DNA of 64,000 bases from Candidatus Barnesiella excrementavium (GTDB lineage Bacteria; Bacteroidota; Bacteroidia; Bacteroidales; Barnesiellaceae). The notes beneath the pieces are model-generated. The model ran no database searches and was not told where the DNA came from. It saw nothing but the letters and a program-made list of their open reading frames with translations. Below, in pieces: positions 1 through 8,895 of this stretch. Where the stretch lies: the NCBI GenBank assembly GCA_019115485.1, contig DXDM01000022.1, positions 1-64,000 on the forward strand, written 5' to 3'. Every line of letters begins with the position of its first letter. The stretch's first letter is position 1. Position numbers and translations under genes: made by a program.

Positions 1-1
1 A

Positions 2-967
2 TCATTTTCATTGTTAGTGTCGATGAATTGCATGTGGGCAGCCGACGAAGATGTGACTCCCGCACACTTGAATTTTGCGGCTCAGGAAGTCGGTCCGTAT
101 GAGTTTGTAAAATCTTCAAACAAGGGTTCTAATCCTAATCCTGCTCCTGCGGCAGCCGATGCTGCTGGTACGGTGATTTTGACAGGAGGTCAGGTAAGTG
201 AGACTCTCAATGCCAATGTAGCCGGGTTTAATAAAGGTTGCCACATTGTGTCTTCTGATTATGGCAACATGTTGCTGATCAAGGGTAACGGTAGTACCGA
301 GGAGCCTAAACTGGAAGCTGCCGATGCGTTGGGCGGGTGGCTTGAAATACACATGTATACAGAGTCTGATTTCCCGACTCAAACGCCGGTGCGGTTTCAA
401 TTTGTATCGAAAGTTATAGGTGGAGTTACTACGGGGAGCGCTTTCAAAGTTGCCGTTTATAATTTTGGCGGATCTACGGAAAATAGTCCTTTGCCTACTG
501 AAAATGCCTATATTGACATGGATACTAAATGGTGGCCGGTAATCCGGGATTTGAATGTCAGTACGGTATTAGGTCCCGACCAAATTCCTCTGCGTATTAA
601 GTATTCGATACCTAAGGATCATGCCAATGGTCGTGCTATCTACATTGCTTCGATTAAATTCACGGCCGAGCCTTCGACCGAGTGTCCTACCTTCGATCCG
701 ATAAATTTCGATGGTTGGGATACTCCTACCGGCGAAGAGGTTTCGACGGGAATCAAAGGGGTAGAATCCACCCAAGGTTTCGTGGCCTGGGATCGTCAAA
801 ACATCTATCTCAACGAGATGGAGTTGGGCTCTACCGTATATATCTATTCGCTCTCGGGTGCTTTGGTAAAGACCCTCGAAGTAAGCGATTCGTTCATGGA
901 AGTTCCCATGAATCAAGGGGTTTACATCGTGAAATACGGTGACAAGACCTCGAAAGTTGTTCTTTGA
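2..967 (+). CDS. Secreted protein with C-terminal T9SS (Por-type) sorting domain; 5' end cut by window edge
   Basis: Reading frame is open to the window start (S-F-S-L-L-V-S... hydrophobic signal-like), so the TTG at 11 is probably not the real start. C-terminus NIYLNEMELGSTVYIYSLSGALVKTLEVSDSFMEVPMNQGVYIVKYGDKTSKVVL is a typical T9SS sorting domain. Confidence 0.75.
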   Translation, partial: SFSLLVSMNCMWAADEDVTPAHLNFAAQEVGPYEFVKSSNKGSNPNPAPAAADAAGTVILTGGQVSETLNANVAGFNKGCHIVSSDYGNMLLIKGNGSTEEPKLEAADALGGWLEIHMYTESDFPTQTPVRFQFVSKVIGGVTTGSAFKVAVYNFGGSTENSPLPTENAYIDMDTKWWPVIRDLNVSTVLGPDQIPLRIKYSIPKDHANGRAIYIASIKFTAEPSTECPTFDPINFDGWDTPTGEEVSTGIKGVESTQGFVAWDRQNIYLNEMELGSTVYIYSLSGALVKTLEVSDSFMEVPMNQGVYIVKYGDKTSKVVL

Positions 968-992
968 TTTTAATCAATAAGCCTTTGTCTGA

Positions 993-1031
993 AACCGGGG
1001 ATTCCTATCCCCGGCTTTCATTTGTTTTTTT
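993..1031 (+). terminator. Intrinsic terminator
   Basis: CCGGGGAT-tcct-ATCCCCGG hairpin (995-1014) followed by a T-rich tract. Confidence 0.75.
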
Positions 1032-1065
1032 ACGATCTTTTTGCACAACACCTAAATAAAATAAC

Positions 1066-3621
1066 ATGAAAACCAAGTTTCTGTTGCTTTTTTTCTTAGG
1101 CATCTTGTATGCCGGGTCGGCGGTTTCGCAGACAACCAATTTGGCGTTGCGTTTCAATGGCGACGGTCAAGTGGATTGTGGAACTATCCAGGACCTCGAT
1201 AATCTGGATTTATATGCCGTACAGTTTTTGGTGAATCCATCGGAGTGGGTGGAGAGTGCCTATCTATTTAAACGGGGCAGTGGTGACGAAGAGTTCTCCC
1301 TGCGCCTGGGCAGTACCGGCCAACTTATTTATAAGACCGGTGCACAAGAGATAACGGCCACAACCGAATTGCCGGTGGGCGAGTGGACTCAGTTGACCAT
1401 CTCGGCCTTTGCCAACGGTATCGATGTGTGGACCAATGGCGTGAATGCTTGGAAAGCCAATGCGTCGGGAGCGGTGATTCCTGCCTCGGAGTCGCCTTTT
1501 GTCATTGGCGAGCGTTTCAAAGGCCGCATCGATGAGTTCCGTTTCTGGAATACCGAGATGCCGGGTGACGAGCCTGAGAATCTGATGTTCCGCAACACGG
1601 TGAACAAGTTTCACCCTAAATATGACAATCTGTTAGTTTACTATAAATTCGATCAGGACCAATGCGACGACATTGTCGACTATAAACTGGCACATCACGG
1701 TACGCCGGTGAATGTAACCCGCGAGGCTGTGACCGACAACGACTATTTCAAATATCGGGTCGTGTCGGGCTATTCGTCGTTTGTACGTCACAGCGACCGC
1801 TTGCAGATAGACCGCGACATGCATCTGCTTACCAACGATGTCATTTTCCTCGACGGTCAGGTGTCGGGTTATACGGGTGAAATCACGATGACCTATCCCG
1901 ACAATCAGGGGACCTTGAACAACGCCGCCTATGTGAGTGAGTATGGGGGGCGCAAGGGAGTCCTCCATTTCGAAGGCGAAGGTGCCGGCATGCATGTGGG
2001 AGACAAGGTGTTGAATGCCAATTTGGGCTTGCCCACGCTCAATTATGCTACCATCGAGGCCTGGATTAATATTGAGGCGTGGAGTACTGATGCTGCTATC
2101 TTCAACAAGAGCGACGACAACCACCAACTGGCCATAAAGCTGGGCGACGAGTCGAAAAAAGAGTTGCTCGTGTTGGTGAACGGTTATACCTACAATTTTG
2201 AGAATGCGTTGACCGCCGACGGTTGGGAGCACATTGCTGTGGCTATCGTTTCGTCTACGGGGAGGACTAAGGCTCGTGTGTTATTATATACCAACAGCGG
2301 GACTACTCAGGCATATGCGACAAGAATCTCAACGACCGATGCCGACGACGACTTTACCTTCCTGAGCACGACGGCCGATGCCGTGGTGGGCGAGAACTTC
2401 AAGGGATATATCGACGAGGTGATGGTTTGGGGTAACTCCCGGTCGACTAGTCAAGTGGCACAGGATGCCGCCGGGACCTCGGGCGACCTGACATTCCCCG
2501 GTGGTGGCGACGGTGCCATTTACCTGTTGTCCTACTGGAAATTCGACGATGCCGAGAATCCCGGCAAGGATACCCGCAGTTGGAAAGAGATGCTGGGCGA
2601 GATTCGCAAGATGTACGACGGTTATCGTGGCTACAAGATTCGTATCGGTCTTATCTCGTCGGATAAGGACGATAGTGGGAACAAGGTATGGCTGTCGCAT
2701 ATTGCCGAGGCAGCGTGGCGCGAGCAACTGGTTGCCGATGTGAAAGAGTTGTTGCCCTATTGCGATGGTATAGATATCGACTTTGAGTGGCTTTATGCCG
2801 GCGATAACCGATGGAATACCGGTTATGGTCCCATGGTAGAGCAGTTGCGTGAAGCCATTCCCTCCGACAAGGTATTCAGTGTGTCGCTGCACCCGGTAGC
2901 CTATCATTTACCAACTCAGTATATCAATATGCCCGACTATTACACGTTCCAGATTTACGGGCCGGCTGTTACCTGGTTTGCTTACGACAATTACGTAGCG
3001 GCCTACAACGATTTTATTGCGTGGGGATTCCCCAAGGAGAAGATAGGCATGTCGTTCCCCACAACGTCCAGTACGGGCAAGACGGTTTCGGGGTATAAAA
3101 ATGTCGTGGAGGCCAATCCTGACCTGACTACTGACCAGAATACCGCCACGATGGGAGGATCGACCTATACCTTCAACGGGGTGGATTGTGTAAAGGACAA
3201 GATGAATTTCATTCTCGAGCAGAACAGTGGTACGGTGATGTATTTCGACATGGGTAACGACGTGGCTGTATCTGATCCGTTGAGTCTGATACGGGCATCC
3301 AGTCTGATAATCTCAGCCAATGTCGATACGCTTATTACCACCACGTCGAAACCTTCGGCTTTACCGACCTTGACCAAGGAATCACAGCAACAGGCCAAAC
3401 TGGTCTATGACGAGCAAGCTCGCCAGATTGTGGTGGCTTCGGTCTCTGATGCTGAGTTACTGCGGGTCTCACTTTTCTCGGTCTCAGGCATGATGATATG
3501 CGACGAAAAGGCTTCGGGAGTACAACACTTGATGAGGACCGATAGCCTGTTGTCGGGTATTTATATCGCTCAGGTACAGACGACCGAGGGAACCGATGTT
3601 TTTAAGTTTCGAGTTAAATAG
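1066..3621 (+). CDS. LamG-LamG-GH18 (chitinase/endo-beta-N-acetylglucosaminidase-like) protein with T9SS sorting domain
   Basis: Signal peptide; two LamG/concanavalin-like segments; GH18 DxxDxDxE motif in YCDGIDIDFEWLYAG; C-terminal Por-type domain (LLRVSLFSVSGMMICDEKA...GIYIAQVQTTEGTDVFKFRVK). Confidence 0.8.
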   Translation: MKTKFLLLFFLGILYAGSAVSQTTNLALRFNGDGQVDCGTIQDLDNLDLYAVQFLVNPSEWVESAYLFKRGSGDEEFSLRLGSTGQLIYKTGAQEITATTELPVGEWTQLTISAFANGIDVWTNGVNAWKANASGAVIPASESPFVIGERFKGRIDEFRFWNTEMPGDEPENLMFRNTVNKFHPKYDNLLVYYKFDQDQCDDIVDYKLAHHGTPVNVTREAVTDNDYFKYRVVSGYSSFVRHSDRLQIDRDMHLLTNDVIFLDGQVSGYTGEITMTYPDNQGTLNNAAYVSEYGGRKGVLHFEGEGAGMHVGDKVLNANLGLPTLNYATIEAWINIEAWSTDAAIFNKSDDNHQLAIKLGDESKKELLVLVNGYTYNFENALTADGWEHIAVAIVSSTGRTKARVLLYTNSGTTQAYATRISTTDADDDFTFLSTTADAVVGENFKGYIDEVMVWGNSRSTSQVAQDAAGTSGDLTFPGGGDGAIYLLSYWKFDDAENPGKDTRSWKEMLGEIRKMYDGYRGYKIRIGLISSDKDDSGNKVWLSHIAEAAWREQLVADVKELLPYCDGIDIDFEWLYAGDNRWNTGYGPMVEQLREAIPSDKVFSVSLHPVAYHLPTQYINMPDYYTFQIYGPAVTWFAYDNYVAAYNDFIAWGFPKEKIGMSFPTTSSTGKTVSGYKNVVEANPDLTTDQNTATMGGSTYTFNGVDCVKDKMNFILEQNSGTVMYFDMGNDVAVSDPLSLIRASSLIISANVDTLITTTSKPSALPTLTKESQQQAKLVYDEQARQIVVASVSDAELLRVSLFSVSGMMICDEKASGVQHLMRTDSLLSGIYIAQVQTTEGTDVFKFRVK

Positions 3622-3645
3622 TCAATTAATTATTATATAGATTCA

Positions 3646-6600
3646 ATGGGAAGAAATATTTTCAAAAGAGCATTATCTGTTCTGGCGGTATTCTTGTTGG
3701 GCATACCCTTTTTGTATGCACAGAATATCACGATAAAGGGTAATGTAAGTGACGCGAACGAGTCACTGATGGGGGTCACCGTACAGGTGAAAGGCACGTC
3801 GAAGGCGACTTCGACTGACTTAGACGGAAACTATACGATAACCGTAAACAACAAGAATGCGGTATTGGTGTTTTCGTATATCGGTTATGAGAAACAGGAG
3901 ATTACCGTAGGTAACCGCACGGTAATCAATGTGAAGATGAGTGACAACGCTCAACTGCTCGACGAGGTTGTGGTTGTAGGTTACGGTAGTGTGAAAAAGA
4001 GCGATGTGACGGGAGCTATTGCTTCGCTCCGTCCCGATGAGCGTGATGCCGCTACGAGCCTCTCGATCGACAATCTGTTGCAAGGCAAGGTGGCCGGTCT
4101 GGTGGTGGGGACTACCAGTGCGACGCCGGGTGCCGCTTCGTCAATCACGATACGTGGTGCCAGTTCGTTGCGTGGTGACAACCAGCCTTTGTATGTAATC
4201 GACAATATCCCCCAAGCCTCGACCGGCGAGTTTGCCGCTTCGGCATTTGGCGACGACGATTATCAGACGGCAGCCGATCCGTTGAGTAGTTTGAACCCTT
4301 CGGATATTGAGAGTATCGAGATTTTGAAAGATGCATCGGCTACGGCTATCTACGGTTCGCGTGGTGCCAACGGTGTAATTCTTATTACGACCAAGAAAGG
4401 TAAAACGGGTAAACCCCGGGTAACGGTCAATGCCAACTTTACGGTGGCCAATGCTACTCGTCTGTATGACATGTTGAATCTGAGCGATTATGCCGATTAC
4501 CGTAACGCACAAGCCGGTCCCGACGACCGTCAGTTCTTCAAGGAAGGCAACGAGGTACGTTATATCTTCTCGGGTGGTAAATACGACGCAAACGATCCTG
4601 AATCATACCGGGTGCTGCAAGAACGTGACTGGCAGCGTGAGATCTACCGGACAGCTTTCTCGCAGAACTATTCGGTATCGGTAAACGGCGGCTCCGAAAA
4701 AGTGCGTTACTTTGTATCGGCTGCCTTCAAGAATATCAATGGTATTGTGAAGCAGACCGGGTTGCAACAGGGTGATCTGCGGGCCAACTTGTCAATGGAC
4801 CTCTCGAAACGGGTATCGGTCGACTTGTCGTTGAGCGGATCTATTAAGAAAAACGACATGATGTCGGGTAGTAATGCCAACGGTGGTGCCCAAGGTTCGG
4901 TATCGGTAACGGCCATTACATCGCAGCCGTTTGAATACCCGGCCGACGACCCCTCGCTGAGCGGAACCAACGGTATGGAGAAACGTATCACGGTGTTCAG
5001 TTGGTTGAACGATTATGACGACCAGACAAACGAAAATGCCTTCCGTGCTTCGATGGATTTGAAATGGAACATCTGGAAAGGTCTTACATACAGTTTGCGT
5101 ACCGGTGGTAACTTGCGCGACGAGTATCGTGCCCGTTGGTTCGGTACAGAGACTTTCCGGGGTAATAACGATAAAGGTTCGCTGGGTATCACCGATTTGA
5201 GTCAGTATAACATTACGGTCGAGAATATGTTGAATTACCACCAGACATTCGACCAACTGCTCGACCTTGATGTGACGGCGGCTGTTACGTATGACGATTA
5301 CAACTATTTGAATAAACGGATTCAGGGACGCCAGTTCTCCAATCTGAGCTTCGGTATCGACGGTCTGCACATGGCCGAGCGTATCTCGTATCTCGAACCC
5401 GTACAGCGCGACTATCAGTTGCTCTCTTATCTGGGGCGTGTCAACTTGTCGTTCCTCGAAGGCCGCTATCTGGCTACGGCTTCGTTCCGTGCCGATGGTT
5501 CGAGCCGCTTTGCCAAAGGGCATCGTTGGGCCTACTTCCCCTCGTTCTCGTTGGCCTGGCGTATGGAGCAGGAAGATTTTATCAAAGATAATGTAGAATG
5601 GCTCGACCAGTTGAAGGTGAGAGTGGGTTACGGTCAGACCGGTAACTCGGCCATCGACCCGTACAGCAGTTTCTATAATTACAGTCAGATTATCGACTAT
5701 GCCACTGCCACAGGTGACAAGGTCTTGGCTATGGCGGTGGACAAGTTGCAAAACGAAGGCCTCACCTGGGAGACGACTGAGTCGTGGAACATAGGCCTCG
5801 ACTTCGGTGTATTCAAGAATCGGTTCAGGGGGTCGTTGGATTTCTATAACAAGCAGACGAAAGACCTGCTTATCTCGCGTATCTTGCCTCCGTCGGCCGG
5901 GTATTCGACCATCTATTACAACTCGGGTAACATGCGTAACCAGGGTATCGAGTTCAGCCTGGACGCCGATATTATCCAGACGAAAGACTTTACCTGGACA
6001 TTCGGCGGTAACATCGGCAAGAACAATGCCAAGATTATGGACTTGGGCGTATCGAGGGGAGACTTTGGCGTCTACAAGGATATTTTAGCTTATGAGGGTA
6101 ACTCCCTGGGTAATCATTTCGGCAATGCTCACCTCTTCTGGGTAGGACACGCTCCGGGTCTTTTCTTCGGCTATGAAACCGACGGTATCGTACAAGAAGC
6201 TGATCTTCCTGCCAATGGAGGTTCCTATAATGTGACTCAGGATTTGAGTACAGGTGGTGCCCCCCAAGCCGGTGACATCAAGATTATTGACCAAAATGGC
6301 GATGGTATTATCAATACCGACGACCGGGTGATTATCGGTGACCCAAATCCTGACTTTACCTATGGTTTCCACACCAGTTTTACCTGGCGGGGTATCAGCC
6401 TGTCGGCTCAGTTTAACGGGGTATATGGCAAAGACCTGATTAACACCAACCTGCGTTATCAGGCTATCCCTAACCTCACGGGAGGTAACTTGCGTACCGA
6501 GGCTTTCCAGGGTGCTTGGACGGCTGAAAACATGTCGAATACCTATCCGCGTGTGAATTATAAGTTGCCTACGCCGGCCGTACTCGACCGCTATGTAGAG

Positions 6601-6849
6601 GATGCCAGCTTCTTGCGTTGTTCCGATATTACACTGGCCTACACTTTGCCCAAACTGACGGTGCAGAAAATTGGTTTCAACTCGATTAACGTCTTTGCGT
6701 CGGTTAAGAACGCCTTCCTGATTACCAAGTATAGCGGTTACGATCCCGAGGTCGACTCTTTTGCCTTCGACGGTCTGCGTCCGGGTGTAGATATGAGTTC
6801 CTTCCCGCATGCCCGCTCGTTCATATTTGGTCTGAATGTTTCATTTTAA
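3646..6849 (+). CDS. susC-like: SusC/RagA-family TonB-dependent outer membrane transporter
   Basis: Signal peptide, CarboxypepD_reg-like domain (ITIKGNVSDANESLMGVTVQVKG...), plug motif (DEVVVVGYGSVKKSDVTGAI; SIEILKDASATAIYGSRGANGVILITTKKG), beta-barrel C-terminus ending in F. Confidence 0.97.
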   Translation: MGRNIFKRALSVLAVFLLGIPFLYAQNITIKGNVSDANESLMGVTVQVKGTSKATSTDLDGNYTITVNNKNAVLVFSYIGYEKQEITVGNRTVINVKMSDNAQLLDEVVVVGYGSVKKSDVTGAIASLRPDERDAATSLSIDNLLQGKVAGLVVGTTSATPGAASSITIRGASSLRGDNQPLYVIDNIPQASTGEFAASAFGDDDYQTAADPLSSLNPSDIESIEILKDASATAIYGSRGANGVILITTKKGKTGKPRVTVNANFTVANATRLYDMLNLSDYADYRNAQAGPDDRQFFKEGNEVRYIFSGGKYDANDPESYRVLQERDWQREIYRTAFSQNYSVSVNGGSEKVRYFVSAAFKNINGIVKQTGLQQGDLRANLSMDLSKRVSVDLSLSGSIKKNDMMSGSNANGGAQGSVSVTAITSQPFEYPADDPSLSGTNGMEKRITVFSWLNDYDDQTNENAFRASMDLKWNIWKGLTYSLRTGGNLRDEYRARWFGTETFRGNNDKGSLGITDLSQYNITVENMLNYHQTFDQLLDLDVTAAVTYDDYNYLNKRIQGRQFSNLSFGIDGLHMAERISYLEPVQRDYQLLSYLGRVNLSFLEGRYLATASFRADGSSRFAKGHRWAYFPSFSLAWRMEQEDFIKDNVEWLDQLKVRVGYGQTGNSAIDPYSSFYNYSQIIDYATATGDKVLAMAVDKLQNEGLTWETTESWNIGLDFGVFKNRFRGSLDFYNKQTKDLLISRILPPSAGYSTIYYNSGNMRNQGIEFSLDADIIQTKDFTWTFGGNIGKNNAKIMDLGVSRGDFGVYKDILAYEGNSLGNHFGNAHLFWVGHAPGLFFGYETDGIVQEADLPANGGSYNVTQDLSTGGAPQAGDIKIIDQNGDGIINTDDRVIIGDPNPDFTYGFHTSFTWRGISLSAQFNGVYGKDLINTNLRYQAIPNLTGGNLRTEAFQGAWTAENMSNTYPRVNYKLPTPAVLDRYVEDASFLRCSDITLAYTLPKLTVQKIGFNSINVFASVKNAFLITKYSGYDPEVDSFAFDGLRPGVDMSSFPHARSFIFGLNVSF

Positions 6850-6867
6850 TTAAATATAGCGTAGAAT

Positions 6868-8703
6868 ATGAAATTGATAAAATATATATTCGCATTAGGG
6901 GTAGTGAGCCTGTCGATGACTGCCTGTGAAGATTGGCTCGAAGAGAATCCCAAATATTCGATGGACAATATCGTGATCTTCGATTCGCAAGAGACGGCTG
7001 AGCAGGCTTTGGACGCTTGTTATGGTTATCTGACTACGACCGATTGCTTCGGTCAGGGCCTTTATGAAGTCTCGGTAGGAGGGTCGGGTTTGTCGTGGTG
7101 CCAGACCAATGGTTCGGAGTCCGACCGATACGCCTCATTAAATGCGATGCCTGCCGGAGATGCTCTGCTGTGGGCTTGGCGGGGCTTGTATAAGACGATA
7201 CAGGAGTGTAACTCTTTTATCGTGAATATGAATGCCGGTACGCTGAGTGATGAGCTGAAAGTTAATTATACGGCTCAGGCTTCGTTTATTCGCGGTCTGT
7301 GTTACTATTACCTCTCCATGATGTGGGGCGATGTACCTTTGCGTATCGAGCCTTCGAGTTCCGATGCGGTATCGATGGGAAAATCGTCTTTCACCGACGT
7401 GGTTAAACAGATTTTCATTGATTGGAAATATGCCTATGACAATCTGCCCGAAGATGGTCAGCATGAAGATGGATATATCGACAAGATGGGAGTGGCTGCC
7501 TATCTGGCCAAGTTGAACTGGTTGCTCTCCTGCAATCCCGATTTTGATGAGAATCAGCGGAAAACCTACCTCAACGATGCCAAGACGTGGTGCGATATGG
7601 TGTATGGTAAATACTCCTTACAAACTCGTTATGCCGACCTTTTTGTCAATCACGTACAAAATTCGCCCGAATCGATTTTCCAAATCAACTTTACCACCTC
7701 GTCAGATTATTCGTGGAATCGTATGAACTGGATTTTCTCGGCCGATAATGCTACTCCGGGTGTGGCTTATCAACGAGTTCGGGCCACCAAGGCATTCCAC
7801 GACTTATTCCGGGGAACCTATCCGGGCGATCCCCGTTACGATGCCACGTTCCTCACCCGCTGGTACGACGTGAAGAGTGGTAGTTCCTATCACTATGTGA
7901 GTGACTCGGTTTATACCTATCCTTATAAGAGCTATAAGACCAAGTCGACGAAACGTAATGTTGATGCCGTAGCTTATATCCCGTATGACCAGATGGCCGA
8001 TCCCACTAATCCCACGGTTGAGGAGCTGACGGCTTTGCAAGAGCAGTTCTACACCGAGAATACGACTACGGGTGAACGCACGGTAGTTAATCTGGTTGGA
8101 CAGTTTGCCACTTCGGTGGGCGACCATGCCGGTTGGCCCTTGTGGAAGAAACAAATCGATTTCAACTGCCAGGCTCAACAGAGCAACAACAATATTATTC
8201 TGTATCGTTATGCCGACTTCCTCCTGCTCATGGCCGATGTTTATAACGAACTCGACCAGACGGGACGAGCCATTTCGCTGGTCAACGAGGTGTTGAGCCG
8301 TGCTCGTAACTCGGTGACTCCTGCGGCTGCTCAGCCGGCCGACTTTGCCGCCGACCTGACGAAAGATCAGGTGAGAGACAAAATCTTTTACGAGCGTCTG
8401 TTCGAGTTGGCTGCCGAGCCCGATATGTATATTGACATACGTCGCGGCGGAACCGAAACGCTGAAAAAGGCTCTTGAAATTGTGAATCGTCACAATATTA
8501 CCTATGAGCACTGCGAGGGTGAAGCTCAACATAACAACCCCGACCAGCGTTTCCGTGACCGCTATTTCGGGGCTGATGCTACTTTCTATGGTAAGGTAAC
8601 CGACGAGAGCTTCTTGAAGAAGAATCTGCATTTGCCTATCCCGCACTCCGAGTTGAGTGCCAACGACGGGCTTTCGGCAGCCGATCAAAATTATGGGTAT
8701 TGA
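6868..8703 (+). CDS. susD-like: SusD/RagB-family glycan-binding lipoprotein
   Basis: Directly downstream of susC; lipobox MTAC-EDWLEE; SusD C-terminal pattern (YERLFELAAEPDMYIDIRRGG...LHLPIPHSEL). Confidence 0.96.
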   Translation: MKLIKYIFALGVVSLSMTACEDWLEENPKYSMDNIVIFDSQETAEQALDACYGYLTTTDCFGQGLYEVSVGGSGLSWCQTNGSESDRYASLNAMPAGDALLWAWRGLYKTIQECNSFIVNMNAGTLSDELKVNYTAQASFIRGLCYYYLSMMWGDVPLRIEPSSSDAVSMGKSSFTDVVKQIFIDWKYAYDNLPEDGQHEDGYIDKMGVAAYLAKLNWLLSCNPDFDENQRKTYLNDAKTWCDMVYGKYSLQTRYADLFVNHVQNSPESIFQINFTTSSDYSWNRMNWIFSADNATPGVAYQRVRATKAFHDLFRGTYPGDPRYDATFLTRWYDVKSGSSYHYVSDSVYTYPYKSYKTKSTKRNVDAVAYIPYDQMADPTNPTVEELTALQEQFYTENTTTGERTVVNLVGQFATSVGDHAGWPLWKKQIDFNCQAQQSNNNIILYRYADFLLLMADVYNELDQTGRAISLVNEVLSRARNSVTPAAAQPADFAADLTKDQVRDKIFYERLFELAAEPDMYIDIRRGGTETLKKALEIVNRHNITYEHCEGEAQHNNPDQRFRDRYFGADATFYGKVTDESFLKKNLHLPIPHSELSANDGLSAADQNYGY

Positions 8704-8719
8704 TTTTGATTGTGAGGTA

Positions 8720-8760
8720 GATAATGAGTGGTCCTGACTTGGGTCGGGCCATTCATTATC
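8720..8760 (+). terminator. Strong intergenic hairpin after susD (terminator or 3' stabiliser)
   Basis: GATAATGAGTGGTCC ... GGGCCATTCATTATC inverted repeat (about 15 bp with G-U pairs), no clean U-tract. Confidence 0.5.
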
Positions 8761-8845
8761 TTGTTAATAGCGATACCTGTTTGATGGGTAACAGTCCTGC
8801 TGAATATTGTTTGTTGTTTGTGTGGCTGTCCATGTCCCTTTTTAT

Positions 8846-8853
8846 TATATTTG
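8846..8853 (+). promoter_or_regulatory. Candidate Bacteroidetes -7 box upstream of sulfatase
   Basis: TATATTTG matches TAnnTTTG; upstream TTTG at 8817-8820 is spaced a little wide (25 nt). Confidence 0.45.
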
Positions 8854-8895
8854 TAAAAACTAATGTTTTAACTAACCGTATATGCTTGTTTTTTT

